Shown here: piece after piece, positions 1 to 7,225 of the stretch
Numbering within the stretch: the first letter of the stretch is position 1
Layout: each line of letters opens with the position of its first letter
Source of the DNA: DAOUJI01 sp965197415
GTDB taxonomy: Bacteria > Chloroflexota > Dehalococcoidia > Lucifugimonadales > JAGWBF01
DNA length: 64,000 bases
Assembly: GCA_965197415.1 (NCBI GenBank)
Contig: OZ240207.1
Coordinates: 2,604,001 to 2,668,000 of the forward strand
Reading direction: 5' to 3'
Position numbers and translations under genes: made by a program
The notes under the pieces: model-generated
Databases searched by the model: none
What the model saw: only the letters and a program-made list of their open reading frames with translations
What the model was told of the DNA's origin: nothing

Positions 1-204
1 GAAGAAGTGCGCGACGTGCTGGCGGCCAGAGCTGCAAGCCAGCGCCAGTCCATGCAGGAATTCCTCCGTGGCGAGTTGGAGCGTATCGCATCGCACCCGT
101 CTATCAGCGAATGGCTGGAGAATGTGCGGCGGAGGAAGGAAGCGTCGGGAACACGCATTCCGCCCTCGGTGATTTTGGAAGCCATCCACGCTGACCGTAA
201 GTGA
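1..204 (+). CDS. VapB/FitA-type antitoxin, 5'-truncated by the window edge
   Basis: The frame is open from base 1 and stops at TGA 202-204, so the N-terminus lies outside the window. About 67 residues are visible. The pattern of small and charged residues in 'AASQRQSMQEFLRGELER' resembles the helical part of ribbon-helix-helix antitoxins of the FitA/VapB group, which bind their own promoter through the N-terminus and cap the partner PIN toxin with the C-terminus. The stop overlaps the GTG start of the next gene by four bases (GTGA), the usual translational coupling of toxin-antitoxin pairs. The family call rests mostly on the partner, because the DNA-binding strand is not visible. Confidence 0.75.
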   Translation, partial: EEVRDVLAARAASQRQSMQEFLRGELERIASHPSISEWLENVRRRKEASGTRIPPSVILEAIHADRK

Positions 205-602
205 CAACGGTCATAGACGCATCTGTCCTGATCGCAGCCTTGGTTGACTTTGGGCCAGAGGGTGAATGGGCCGAGGCATCGGTTTCCGAGGGGGCCTTAG
301 CCGCTCCGGAATTGGCGTTGCCGGAGGCGACAAACATCCTGCGCCGACTTGAACAAGCTAGGCAAATCTCTCGGCTTGAGGCCAACAGCGCCCATCGAGA
401 CTTGCTCCGACTCAACATCGAACTCTTTCCATTTGGGCCATTCGCTGCGAGGGTGTGGGACCTGCGCGGCAATCTGACCAGCTATGATGCCTGGTACGTG
501 GCTCTTGCAGAGGCGTTGGGCTGCCCGTTGATTACCCTCGACCGGAAGCTCAGCCGTGCTCTCGGCCCAGTCTGCGACTTCATAGTTCCGCCCACTTCGT
601 GA
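201..602 (+). CDS. vapC: VapC-like PIN-domain ribonuclease toxin
   Basis: 133 residues, normal for a VapC toxin. The single PIN domain shows the acidic Mg-binding set: D6 in 'VIDASVL', E42 in 'PEATNILRR', D96 in 'SYDAWYVALAE' and D114 in 'TLDRKL'. PIN toxins of this type cleave RNA (often tRNA or rRNA) when not bound by antitoxin. GTG start at 201 overlaps the antitoxin stop, which fixes the start and implies a bicistronic operon. Sequence and context agree; the RNA target cannot be told from sequence. Confidence 0.9.
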   Translation: MTTVIDASVLIAALVDFGPEGEWAEASVSEGALAAPELALPEATNILRRLEQARQISRLEANSAHRDLLRLNIELFPFGPFAARVWDLRGNLTSYDAWYVALAEALGCPLITLDRKLSRALGPVCDFIVPPTS

Positions 603-626
603 CAAGAACGAGTAGGGCTGTGTCCG

Positions 627-971
627 CTATGCCCCGTCGTCGTATCTGACGATCACTATGGCGTTGACGATGAGGGTGCTGTCCGTGCCCTCGTCGTTGG
701 GGACTTCCAGGCCGCCGACTACTGCTTTGCAGGTCCCTCCGCCGTGGGGCAGCACGGATAGGACCTCGTCAGTATCCACTGCTTCCGGGTTGGGTGCCCC
801 GATGACCACTTCCGTCTCCATGTCATCAGCAGTCTTTCCTATGAGCCTCTGGAAACCCAGGCTGCTGTGGTGTATGGCGTCGAACACGGCCCGTTGCGCC
901 GCCTTGGTGTAGTCTCCTCCGCGCACGTCCACGCCCATTCCCATTTCCGTCACGCATCTAACCAATGCCAT
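627..971 (-). CDS. Lin0512 family conserved protein
   Basis: 114 residues beginning 'MALVRCVTEMGMGVDVRGGD'. The alternation of 'DYTKAAQRAVFDAIHHSSL' and a later 'PEAVDTDEVLSVLPHGGG' is typical of the Lin0512 family, a small widely distributed family of unknown role. An upstream in-frame start at 1001 exists, but 971 is preferred because GGAGG lies eight bases before it and the conserved family begins there. Convergent with the upstream toxin-antitoxin pair. No function is assigned to the family and none is claimed. Confidence 0.75.
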   Translation of the reverse strand: MALVRCVTEMGMGVDVRGGDYTKAAQRAVFDAIHHSSLGFQRLIGKTADDMETEVVIGAPNPEAVDTDEVLSVLPHGGGTCKAVVGGLEVPNDEGTDSTLIVNAIVIVRYDDGA

Positions 972-1030
972 CGGTTGCCTCCGATAAGTGGTTTCCTTCA
1001 CATTCTTCGGACAAGGACGGCTGCCTATTC

Positions 1031-1054
1031 GGGCGACCGCCGGTCGCCCCTACA
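1031..1054. repeat. Dispersed palindromic repeat, family R1 (copy 1)
   Basis: Near-perfect palindrome with nine-base arms GGGCGACCG and CGGTCGCCC around one C, followed by CCTACA-type sequence. The same unit recurs at 28817-28840 (with a partial second unit) and as a variant at 25897-25920. All copies are intergenic. It lies in the 972-1194 gap, which holds nothing else recognisable apart from the ribosome site of the next gene. Confidence 0.75.
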
Positions 1055-1194
1055 AACGTGCGTCCCTCTACAGGCATAACATACCACATTCGGACGCCCG
1101 TTCGGGAAAGGCTTTATCAAAGCATCACTGTACGGACGGGACGGCAGGCGGTAATATCATGGGGCGGCGTTGACGTTGGAGGGAGGAGCCAGCC

Positions 1195-1809
1195 ATGACG
1201 GACGAGATAGGGCTTTTCGAGGCTATGCATACTCAGAGGGCCATCCGGTACATAAAGCCGGACCCCGTGCCCGACGAGCTTATAACCCGGCTTCTGGAGG
1301 CGGGGATAAAAGCCCCCACGGGCGGGGCCAGGCAGATGTGGCGGTTCATCGTCATCAAGGACCAGGAGACTCGGAACAAGCTGGGGGACATATATCGTAT
1401 GGGGCCGGGGTCTCTCACCACCGGGGATATGACTCCACAGCAGCGCAGAGTCCATCGCGGCGCCCAGCATTTCCGGGAACATCTCCAAGAGGCGCCGGTG
1501 TTCATTCTGTGCTGCATCCAGCGGTACAGCGCTCCTGTAGGCATTGGGCTGGGCGCCTCCATATATCCGGCGGTGCAGAACATTTTGCTGGCAGCCAGGG
1601 GCCTGGGGCTGGCCAGTCTGCTTACCACGAACCACAAGCAGCATGAGGACGAAGTCAAGGAGCTGCTGGGCATACCCCAGGACGTTGAGACCGCAGCTTT
1701 GCTGCCCATCGGATACCCCGCCGAGGGCTCCCGGTATGGGCCTACGACCCGCAGGCCCTTGAGTGAAGTGGTTTTCGATGAACGTTGGGGCAGCCCCCGA
1801 AACGCCTGA
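1195..1809 (+). CDS. Nitroreductase family FMN oxidoreductase
   Basis: 204 residues. N-terminal 'MHTQRAIRYIKPDPVPDEL' and 'LEAGIKAPTGGARQMWRFIV' match the FMN-phosphate binding start of nitroreductase-fold enzymes, and 'VQNILLAARGLGLASLLTT' matches the second conserved block. Such enzymes use NAD(P)H to reduce nitro groups, flavins, quinones or enones; the substrate is not predictable here. Strong ribosome site GGAGG about ten bases before ATG. Followed after 54 bases by the FMN alpha-hydroxy-acid oxidase, so the two flavoenzymes may be co-transcribed. Confidence 0.88.
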   Translation: MTDEIGLFEAMHTQRAIRYIKPDPVPDELITRLLEAGIKAPTGGARQMWRFIVIKDQETRNKLGDIYRMGPGSLTTGDMTPQQRRVHRGAQHFREHLQEAPVFILCCIQRYSAPVGIGLGASIYPAVQNILLAARGLGLASLLTTNHKQHEDEVKELLGIPQDVETAALLPIGYPAEGSRYGPTTRRPLSEVVFDERWGSPRNA

Positions 1810-1863
1810 CTTTAGGAATCGGACTTATCAAATCCAAGACCGCATGGGCAGAGGAGGAAGACA

Positions 1864-2943
1864 TTGAACCCTGAATTTGTGACCACTGAAGAAATAATCC
1901 AGGAAGCGTCCCGCAACATTGAAAAAGGAGCCTGGGGTTATCTGGTAGGAGGCTCAGAGTCGGAGACAACTCTGAGACGCAACCGACTGGCTTTCGACCG
2001 CTGGGCTTTCAGGCCGAGAGTGTTGGTGGACATTACCTCTCTCGACGCCTCCACCACTTTCCTGGGACACAAAATGCGCATCCCGGTAATGTTGGCCCCC
2101 ATCGGGTCGATGCAGACCTTTGACCCGGAGGGCGGCGCGGGGGCGACCAAGGGAGCGGCGGAGTTCGGGACTATTCACGTAGTCAGCTCGGTCACCCGGC
2201 CAACCCTGGAGGAAATCTCTGCGGCCGCGGACAACGTCAAGATATTCCAGCTCTATATATACGGGGACTGGGGCTACATCGAAGAAACGGTGGCCAGGAT
2301 GAAGGAAGCGGGGTATAAAGCTTTCTGCCTTACGGTGGACACCGCCTCCTATAGCCGCCGCGAACGCCCCATGCTGGACCGGTGGGCGCAGAGGAGCAGT
2401 CCCCAAACGCCCGTCGATAGGTCTTTTGGCGCCGCGGTGACATGGGACACGTTGGACAAGATAAAGAGCATCGTGGACATGCCATTCCTGGTCAAGGGAA
2501 TCGCCACGGCCGAAGACGCCCGTATCGCCGTCGACCACGGCGTTGACGTGGTGTGGATATCCAACCACGGAGGCCGTCAGTTGGACCATGGACAGGGGAC
2601 AATGGATGTTCTTCCCGAGGTGGTGGAAGCGGTTGACGGCAAGGCCGACGTCATGCTGGACGGAGGCGTCCTGCGAGGGACCGATGTGTTGAAAGCGCTG
2701 GCCCTCGGCGCCAAGGCAGTGGCTATAGGGAAGCTCCAGGCTTGGGGGTTGGCCGCCAATGGCAGTGCAGGGGTGCGGCGGGTCTTGGAGATCCTGGAGG
2801 ACGAGATTATCAGCGGCATGGGGCTCATGGGAGTCACCTCGGTGGACCAGCTTACTACCAACTACGTGACCCGCGCCGAACCGGTAACCATGCCCCACGA
2901 AATGAGCGCCTGGGTGAATATGCCTGTCGACAGAATCGTCTAG
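1864..2943 (+). CDS. FMN-dependent alpha-hydroxy-acid oxidase/dehydrogenase
   Basis: 359 residues, the usual length for the glycolate oxidase/lactate dehydrogenase/lactate oxidase family. Visible features: 'YLVGGSESETTLRRNR' near the N-terminus, 'LTVDTASYSRRER', the FMN-contacting lysine K211 in 'FLVKGIA', and the catalytic base H235 with R238 in 'SNHGGRQLD', followed by a phosphate-binding 'DGGVLRGTDVLKAL'. It would oxidise an L-2-hydroxy acid to a 2-oxo acid in the cytoplasm. The start is TTG at 1864, supported by GAGGAGG a few bases upstream. Substrate cannot be told. Confidence 0.92.
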   Translation: MNPEFVTTEEIIQEASRNIEKGAWGYLVGGSESETTLRRNRLAFDRWAFRPRVLVDITSLDASTTFLGHKMRIPVMLAPIGSMQTFDPEGGAGATKGAAEFGTIHVVSSVTRPTLEEISAAADNVKIFQLYIYGDWGYIEETVARMKEAGYKAFCLTVDTASYSRRERPMLDRWAQRSSPQTPVDRSFGAAVTWDTLDKIKSIVDMPFLVKGIATAEDARIAVDHGVDVVWISNHGGRQLDHGQGTMDVLPEVVEAVDGKADVMLDGGVLRGTDVLKALALGAKAVAIGKLQAWGLAANGSAGVRRVLEILEDEIISGMGLMGVTSVDQLTTNYVTRAEPVTMPHEMSAWVNMPVDRIV

Positions 2944-3003
2944 GCTTCCCACGTACCAAGAGAAATTAACAGGAGGCTGAGCAGAAGCCCCGTCCCGCGT
3001 AAA

Positions 3004-3759
3004 TTACGCGGCCGTTCTCGTCCGCCTGAGTTTCGCCCAGGGAGAACGTGAGTGAGGCGCTGCCTCCTCTGGCGTGTTCGTCCTGACCCTGCGCCGCGCC
3101 CAAAGCGCCCAGGCCAGAGGGAGGGCAATGAGCCCAACCAACATCAACAAGATGTATTCGTTGGGCACGGGCATCCAAGCCCCTCCCATCGCGAGAAGAT
3201 AGTACCGAGGCACACGGCCTGCGACATATCCTGAGACGTACTTCCACAGAGGGTAGCCGGAGCTTGGCGCCAGAATCCTGAGGGGATAAAAGGGGATTGG
3301 GCTGAAGGAGATGACCGCGATGGTAGGCCATGGCGCCCAATTGAACCAGCGCACGGCCCTCTTGTAGAGAGTCGTCTCCTTTAGCGGAGCGATCCTCTCA
3401 AACTCGAATACCCTTCTCACTACGTAATAGTCGGTAATAGCAGCCACGACGGCGGCGAGCCCGCCCGTTACTGCGACTACTTCGAGATTGTAAATGGCGC
3501 CTGCGTAGATTACCGCCGGTTCATGGGGCAGATAGACGAAGCTGCTGGACGGTATGGAGTACCAGAAATAGCCCATCAGTTGCCACCACTCGGGGTATAG
3601 GAACCTGGTGATGGGAGTGAAAATCAGGGCCGGGACTAGCGTGGCTGCCAGGACCCATGCCGTCGGGCTGCGCCGCATCCTGTGGGCCAAGTCTATAACG
3701 GACTGGCGGTGCAGTCCGACGGGAGCTTTGTCAAGCCTAATCCGCAATGACTGGTACAC
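3004..3759 (-). CDS. VTT-domain (DedA-like) membrane protein
   Basis: 251 residues, five or so hydrophobic segments (around 33-52, 87-107, 145-165, 205-225). The block 'FSPIPFYPLRILAPSSGYPL' followed by 'YVAGRVPRYYLLAMGG' is the VTT/SNARE-associated signature seen in DedA, YqaA and TMEM41/VMP1 relatives, thought to be lipid scramblases or transporters. The tail is very basic (RRRVR...KLRRTRTAA). Lies 64 bases downstream of the radical SAM gene on the same strand, so an operon is likely. GTG start at 3759; an internal ATG at residue 29 is the alternative. Confidence 0.75.
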   Translation of the reverse strand: MYQSLRIRLDKAPVGLHRQSVIDLAHRMRRSPTAWVLAATLVPALIFTPITRFLYPEWWQLMGYFWYSIPSSSFVYLPHEPAVIYAGAIYNLEVVAVTGGLAAVVAAITDYYVVRRVFEFERIAPLKETTLYKRAVRWFNWAPWPTIAVISFSPIPFYPLRILAPSSGYPLWKYVSGYVAGRVPRYYLLAMGGAWMPVPNEYILLMLVGLIALPLAWALWARRRVRTNTPEEAAPHSRSPWAKLRRTRTAA

Positions 3760-3823
3760 CTGACGACAACCCCTATCTAGAGCGCTCGAAGTTGAATGAT
3801 GGGCCCTGCGGCCAGCCGTCTTT

Positions 3824-4846
3824 TTATGCCCCTGGGCCTTCTTTGGCCTTTGCCCGGGCGGGGGAAGCTTTCAGCGGGGTCTGGGGATGGCGCCAGCCGT
3901 CCATCATCGACGACCGGTGTACACACTGAAGGGTGCAGTAAGGGGCGCATGCCTTCTCAGAGAGATATTCTCGTCGCATGTCCGAATGGGTGTAGCTTTC
4001 TAGGGACACGGCGGGATAACCCTTCTGTTGGGAGCACCAGTGCACCAGACCGAACTCATCGACGTAGAAATAACGGGAGCCGGACCGACATTTCCAGTTA
4101 TTGGGCTTTCCCGACGCAAGGTTCTCCTGGAACGAGTCAATCAAGGCGAATCCACTGCCTGCCCTCTTCTTGAACTCACTGTATACCTGTCGCTCCCGAG
4201 GGGCAAGGGGCTTTAGCCGACCCTTACCGTCGTGAAGGATGCCCAACGAGGAGTTGAACCCCAGTTCTCGGGCGCGTGCAGCCACCGTCAAGGCTCCTTC
4301 CGGCTCGGGCACCCCGGTCCCAATGACAGCGTTGGCATTGACGCCGAACTCGGCGTATTCGGAAAGCAGGACCAGCTTTTGGTCCAAGACCTTGAGGCTC
4401 TTCATGGAAACGTCGTCGGGTTCCACGTTATCAATGGATATTTGAAGGTAGTCCAGGCCAGCCGAATTCAGTTTCTCGATCCGATCGCGAGTAAGAAGAT
4501 AGCCATTGGTAATCACCGTGGAGATAATCCCACGCCGGCGGATGCGTTCGATAACACGGTCCAGGTCTGGGTGCAAAAACGGCTCACCGCCCGTAAGGGT
4601 GATGATTGAAGTTCCCAGGGAAGCCAGATATTCGACGCGCTGGAAAAGGGAATCCAGTTCGACGGGACTCGAAACCTGGTCATACTCGTTGCAGTAGGCG
4701 CAGGACAGATTGCAGCGCCGAGTCGCCACCAAGTGCACCAATATGGGATGGCGGGTTGAGACCAGTGCCTTGGCCATCATGCGCGCGATGCGCAGACCTC
4801 GGTGGGCCTGTGCCGCTTTCTTGCGGATCGGGGTAAGGTTTGCCAC
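3824..4846 (-). CDS. Radical SAM protein with SPASM-like C-terminal cysteines
   Basis: 340 residues. The [4Fe-4S]-SAM motif is C45-x3-C49-x2-C52 in 'RRCNLSCAYCNEYD', followed by the glycine-rich 'LTGGEPFLHPDL'. C-terminal cysteines in 'NWKCRSGSRYF', 'VHWCSQQ' and 'CAPYCTLQC' resemble SPASM/twitch auxiliary cluster ligands. Family members modify peptides or lipids or act in cofactor synthesis; the product here is unknown. First gene of a probable operon with the VTT membrane protein, which hints at a lipid- or envelope-related substrate, an inference only. Confidence 0.82.
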   Translation of the reverse strand: MANLTPIRKKAAQAHRGLRIARMMAKALVSTRHPILVHLVATRRCNLSCAYCNEYDQVSSPVELDSLFQRVEYLASLGTSIITLTGGEPFLHPDLDRVIERIRRRGIISTVITNGYLLTRDRIEKLNSAGLDYLQISIDNVEPDDVSMKSLKVLDQKLVLLSEYAEFGVNANAVIGTGVPEPEGALTVAARARELGFNSSLGILHDGKGRLKPLAPRERQVYSEFKKRAGSGFALIDSFQENLASGKPNNWKCRSGSRYFYVDEFGLVHWCSQQKGYPAVSLESYTHSDMRREYLSEKACAPYCTLQCVHRSSMMDGWRHPQTPLKASPARAKAKEGPGA

Positions 4847-5156
4847 CTTCCACCGCCTACATTAGCGCCTGTTTTGGGGGACAGAACGAGGGCTGGCAAT
4901 GCAGCCCAACGCTGAGGGGATTATGACCGGATGGAGTATCCTACGGCTGCCCCAAGTCTAATGTCAAGGAATCGGCTCATGCCACCTCGGGCCCATTGAT
5001 GCCTGGCGTGGCAGGCTTTTGGGGGCATGGGACGGTCACGATAGTCGCCCAACGACCGGTGAATCAAGAAGGGCTCGGCGATCCCGTCTGCCGTTTTCCG
5101 CCGTCACACTCTGCCGGAGTCTCGCCATCCAGGACAGCGATTCGGAGCGCTTTTCT
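4847..5156. other. Intergenic region between divergent radical SAM and lepB genes
   Basis: About 310 bases with no convincing reading frame on either strand. It must hold the promoter of the minus-strand radical SAM gene, but no clear -35/-10 pair stands out for that direction. The lepB promoter call is listed separately. Confidence 0.4.
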
Positions 5157-5165
5157 TGCTACAAT
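5157..5165 (+). promoter_or_regulatory. Extended -10 promoter of lepB
   Basis: TGC directly precedes TACAAT, an extended -10 element, 42 bases before the lepB ATG. No good -35 box is visible, as expected for extended -10 promoters. The same TGn-TACAAT or TATAAT arrangement recurs upstream of other genes in this window (30068, 35410, 45229). Confidence 0.5.
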
Positions 5166-5206
5166 GGACCTGACACCTTTTCCGTTCCATAACCCCCAAC
5201 ACTGCT

Positions 5207-5806
5207 ATGACCTACGTTTTCCGTGAACTCTTCGAAGCTGTCATACTTGCGCTGTTCATCTTCTTTCTCATTCAAGGTTCCATTGAGAACTTCAAGGTGG
5301 AAGGCTCCAGCATGAGGCCCGAGTTGAGTGGGGGAGAGTACGTGATGGTGAACAAACTCTCCTTCTTCCGCGTGGACATGCGCCGGCTCTCGGACCTGGT
5401 TCCGTTCTGGGCCGCCAAAGAAAAGAAGAGCCATCTTCCTTTTACTGGGCCGCCTGAACGGGGGGATGTCATTGTGTTCCACGCCCCTGTCAGGCCCCCG
5501 AAAGACTTCGTGAAGCGGGTTATCGGTCTTCCCGGGGAGACTCTGGAGATACGTTCCGGGGCGGTCTACATCAACGGAGTCGAGCTTGAAGAAGCATATG
5601 ATCTGGGCAGCGAATTTCGGAGCTACCAGGAATCGCAGTCAATCACTCTGCGGGACGGCGAGTTCTTTGTGTTGGGCGACAACCGGGGCAGCAGCAACGA
5701 CTCAAAGGATTGGGGCCCTGTCCGGATGGAAGCTATAGTAGGCAAGGTCGCCTTTATCTACTGGCCCTTGTCGGAACTGCCCTTTATAGACGAGCTGCGC
5801 AACTAG
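5207..5806 (+). CDS. lepB: Signal peptidase I
   Basis: 199 residues. One N-terminal membrane anchor (residues about 8-23), then the catalytic serine S35 in 'EGSSMRPEL' and general base K103 in 'FVKRVIGLPGE', and the box 'LGDNRGSSNDSKDWG'. Removes signal peptides of secreted proteins on the outer face of the membrane. A stretch 'WAAKEKKSHLPF' between the two catalytic blocks is a family-typical variable insert. Convergent with the next gene. Confidence 0.95.
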   Translation: MTYVFRELFEAVILALFIFFLIQGSIENFKVEGSSMRPELSGGEYVMVNKLSFFRVDMRRLSDLVPFWAAKEKKSHLPFTGPPERGDVIVFHAPVRPPKDFVKRVIGLPGETLEIRSGAVYINGVELEEAYDLGSEFRSYQESQSITLRDGEFFVLGDNRGSSNDSKDWGPVRMEAIVGKVAFIYWPLSELPFIDELRN

Positions 5807-5827
5807 GAGAGCGGCAGGGACGGGAAG

Positions 5828-6139
5828 TCATTCGAACCGGATGTATCCTCTGCTCGCCAGACTGCCTAGGGTCCCGCTCAACTCCTTTTCGAAGGCGGTC
5901 TTCCACAACCCTATGTCCGCTCCTGAACCGCTGGACGCCAATTGCCTGAAGACGGACTCTTTAAGGTCGTCCACATGCCTTCCGTCGCACAGGTCCAGAA
6001 TTCGCGCCTCCCAGGCGTCGTCCGGTGCGGGACTCAACTCCGTACTGAAAACATGCTGGTGCGGGGACTCCGGGGAGCTGGGCAGCAGCTTGCCCGTTAG
6101 TCCCCGTATCATCTCTGCTGTATGGGCTCGTGAGTGCAT
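5828..6139 (-). CDS. Small PqqD-like/winged-helix protein, hypothetical
   Basis: 103 residues. The segment 'EARILDLCDGRHVDDLKESV' and the end 'GTLGSLASRGYIRFE' have the rhythm of PqqD-like domains, which bind peptide substrates for radical SAM enzymes. The similarity is judged by eye and is not decisive. No PQQ or RiPP genes sit next to it; the nearest radical SAM gene is 1 kb away beyond lepB. A weak AGGA lies about 12 bases before the ATG. Convergent with lepB, 21 bases apart. Confidence 0.5.
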   Translation of the reverse strand: MHSRAHTAEMIRGLTGKLLPSSPESPHQHVFSTELSPAPDDAWEARILDLCDGRHVDDLKESVFRQLASSGSGADIGLWKTAFEKELSGTLGSLASRGYIRFE

Positions 6140-6178
6140 AAGTTCAAATTTCCTGTTCTGCGTTTAGTGTAGAAGGTC

Positions 6179-6274
6179 TTACCGGGGCCCCTGCGCCAGG
6201 GGCGCGATACAGAGGCAGAACAGGTCGTCTTCGAACCGTTTAAGCGGCGTTTCGTCTATTTTCCAGGTTCTCAT
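6179..6274 (-). CDS. Micro-ORF 1 with W-x-I-D / RFxDDLFxLC motif
   Basis: Codes for 31 residues starting 'MRTWKIDETPLKRFEDDLFC' and stopping at TAA 6181-6179. It shares 'W-x-I-D-x-x-P' and 'R-F-x-D-D-L-F-x-L-C' with the frame at 6368-6439, and matching codons differ at synonymous positions (CTG/CTC, CTC/CTG, CGG/AGA), which suggests selection on the peptide. Only a weak AAGAAAG precedes the ATG, and a strong terminator lies immediately upstream, so expression is uncertain. No family is recognised. It may instead be the remnant of a longer gene. Confidence 0.35.
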   Translation of the reverse strand: MRTWKIDETPLKRFEDDLFCLCIAPLAQGPR

Positions 6275-6290
6275 CGCTTCTTTCTTGCAC

Positions 6291-6329
6291 AAAAAACTGC
6301 GCCCGCTGGAGTTTACTCAGCGGGCGCAG
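6291..6329 (-). terminator. Strong rho-independent terminator of the DUF5678/retropepsin operon
   Basis: Perfect 12-base inverted repeat CTGCGCCCGCTG / CAGCGGGCGCAG (6297-6308 and 6318-6329) with a nine-base loop, followed on the minus strand by six U (A-run 6291-6296 on the plus strand). Orientation fits the minus-strand genes upstream at 6368-7192. Confidence 0.85.
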
Positions 6330-6367
6330 GCTTGGTTACGTAGTTGTACCGGTGTCGCCTGTCCCGT

Positions 6368-6439
6368 TTAGGGACCGGTACACAGGTGGAAGAGGTCGTC
6401 GCCGAATCTTATGATGACCATCGCCGCGTAGGCTACCAT
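6368..6439 (-). CDS. Micro-ORF 2 with RFxDDLFxLC motif
   Basis: From the ATG at 6439 the frame gives 23 residues ending 'IIRFGDDLFHLCTGP'. The frame stays open upstream to the end of the retropepsin gene and there reads 'ELWPIDTLPEL', which matches the 'W-x-I-D-x-x-P' of micro-ORF 1, but no standard start codon is available before that part. So either it is a short peptide, or the 5' end of a small gene has decayed or been overrun. It is co-oriented with, and 40 bases downstream of, the retropepsin gene and lies before the terminator. Confidence 0.35.
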   Translation of the reverse strand: MVAYAAMVIIRFGDDLFHLCTGP

Positions 6440-6479
6440 GAGTTCCGGCAGGGTGTCAATCGGCCAAAGCTCTCGCGAC

Positions 6480-6902
6480 TTAGAGACTTACTGGGTTATT
6501 GTCGCTGTCGAATTGCAACACCCTACGGCTGGGTGCGTATAGCGTTGTCCACCGGTAGAGTATGTCCCGCCCCAGCAACGATGGAAATCGCTCGTTATGG
6601 TCACTAGGTTTAGCGATATGTATGTTAAGTCTGTATAGATCACCAAATCCGTCTCCAGGGAACAGGACATACGCATCGTGCCGCAAATAGTCAGCAGAGC
6701 CACCGATTCCTTGGGAGTGGTCTGGATAATCCAATTGCTTTAGGTCTATCCCTAAGCTCAGTGCGTCAGAGGGATGGAGGCATGTATGGCTAGCCCCGGT
6801 GTCCACCAAAAACAAGACTCTCCCCAAAACTCCTAGGGCGTGTAAGATAACAACGCCCTGTACCATCGGTGTTCCATCCGGCTGGACCGTTCCGTGAATC
6901 AC
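6480..6902 (-). CDS. Retropepsin-like aspartic protease
   Basis: 140 residues, the size of single-domain bacterial retropepsins, which act as dimers. The catalytic motif is 'LFLVDTGASHTCL' (D-T-G-A near residue 34) and the second family block is 'PSLLGRDILYRW' near residue 108. No signal peptide is seen. GTG start overlaps the stop of the upstream DUF5678 gene by four bases, so the two are translationally coupled. Substrate unknown; the coupled partner is the obvious candidate for substrate or regulator, an inference. Confidence 0.82.
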   Translation of the reverse strand: MIHGTVQPDGTPMVQGVVILHALGVLGRVLFLVDTGASHTCLHPSDALSLGIDLKQLDYPDHSQGIGGSADYLRHDAYVLFPGDGFGDLYRLNIHIAKPSDHNERFPSLLGRDILYRWTTLYAPSRRVLQFDSDNNPVSL

Positions 6903-7192
6903 AGAAACAATGCCGGAGGATCGGGGTCAAGAAACCTAACTAGAACACTCGGGTTCGAGAATCCTATTCGCTTGGCTTCATTAATGACGCTCTCCAGTGA
7001 ATCGCCGATTGCCACAATTCTGTCTTTCGTTACGGCGATCCACTTGTACGGGTACTCTTCCACAAAGGAAGCTTGATTGTCATAAAAATACGCAACAACC
7101 TCATGAAATGTTTCATTATGTTGCTGAACTGTCTCAATGCCTCCTAGCTCTTCAATGATCTGCTCAAGTGTCAGAGGCTCACTCGTGGCCAT
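6899..7192 (-). CDS. DUF5678-like small protein
   Basis: 97 residues. The core 'EYPYKWIAVTKDRIVAIGDS' followed by 'ESVINEAKRIGF' has the pattern of DUF5678, short proteins with a W-[IV]-A-[IV]...V-[AV]-x-G-x-S/D block found next to retropepsin-like proteases in several phyla. The N-terminus 'TLEQIIEELGGIETVQQHN' is helical and acidic. First gene of the two-gene operon with the protease. Function unknown. Confidence 0.65.
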   Translation of the reverse strand: MATSEPLTLEQIIEELGGIETVQQHNETFHEVVAYFYDNQASFVEEYPYKWIAVTKDRIVAIGDSLESVINEAKRIGFSNPSVLVRFLDPDPPALFL

Positions 7193-7225
7193 AACAACCT
7201 CCCAACGTTATTGCGAGCAGACGTT

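Noticed and set aside
1954..2952. Minus-strand frame of 332 codons antisense to the alpha-hydroxy-acid oxidase
   Set aside because: No motifs and biased composition. It is a shadow of the plus-strand gene, whose active-site residues are all present.
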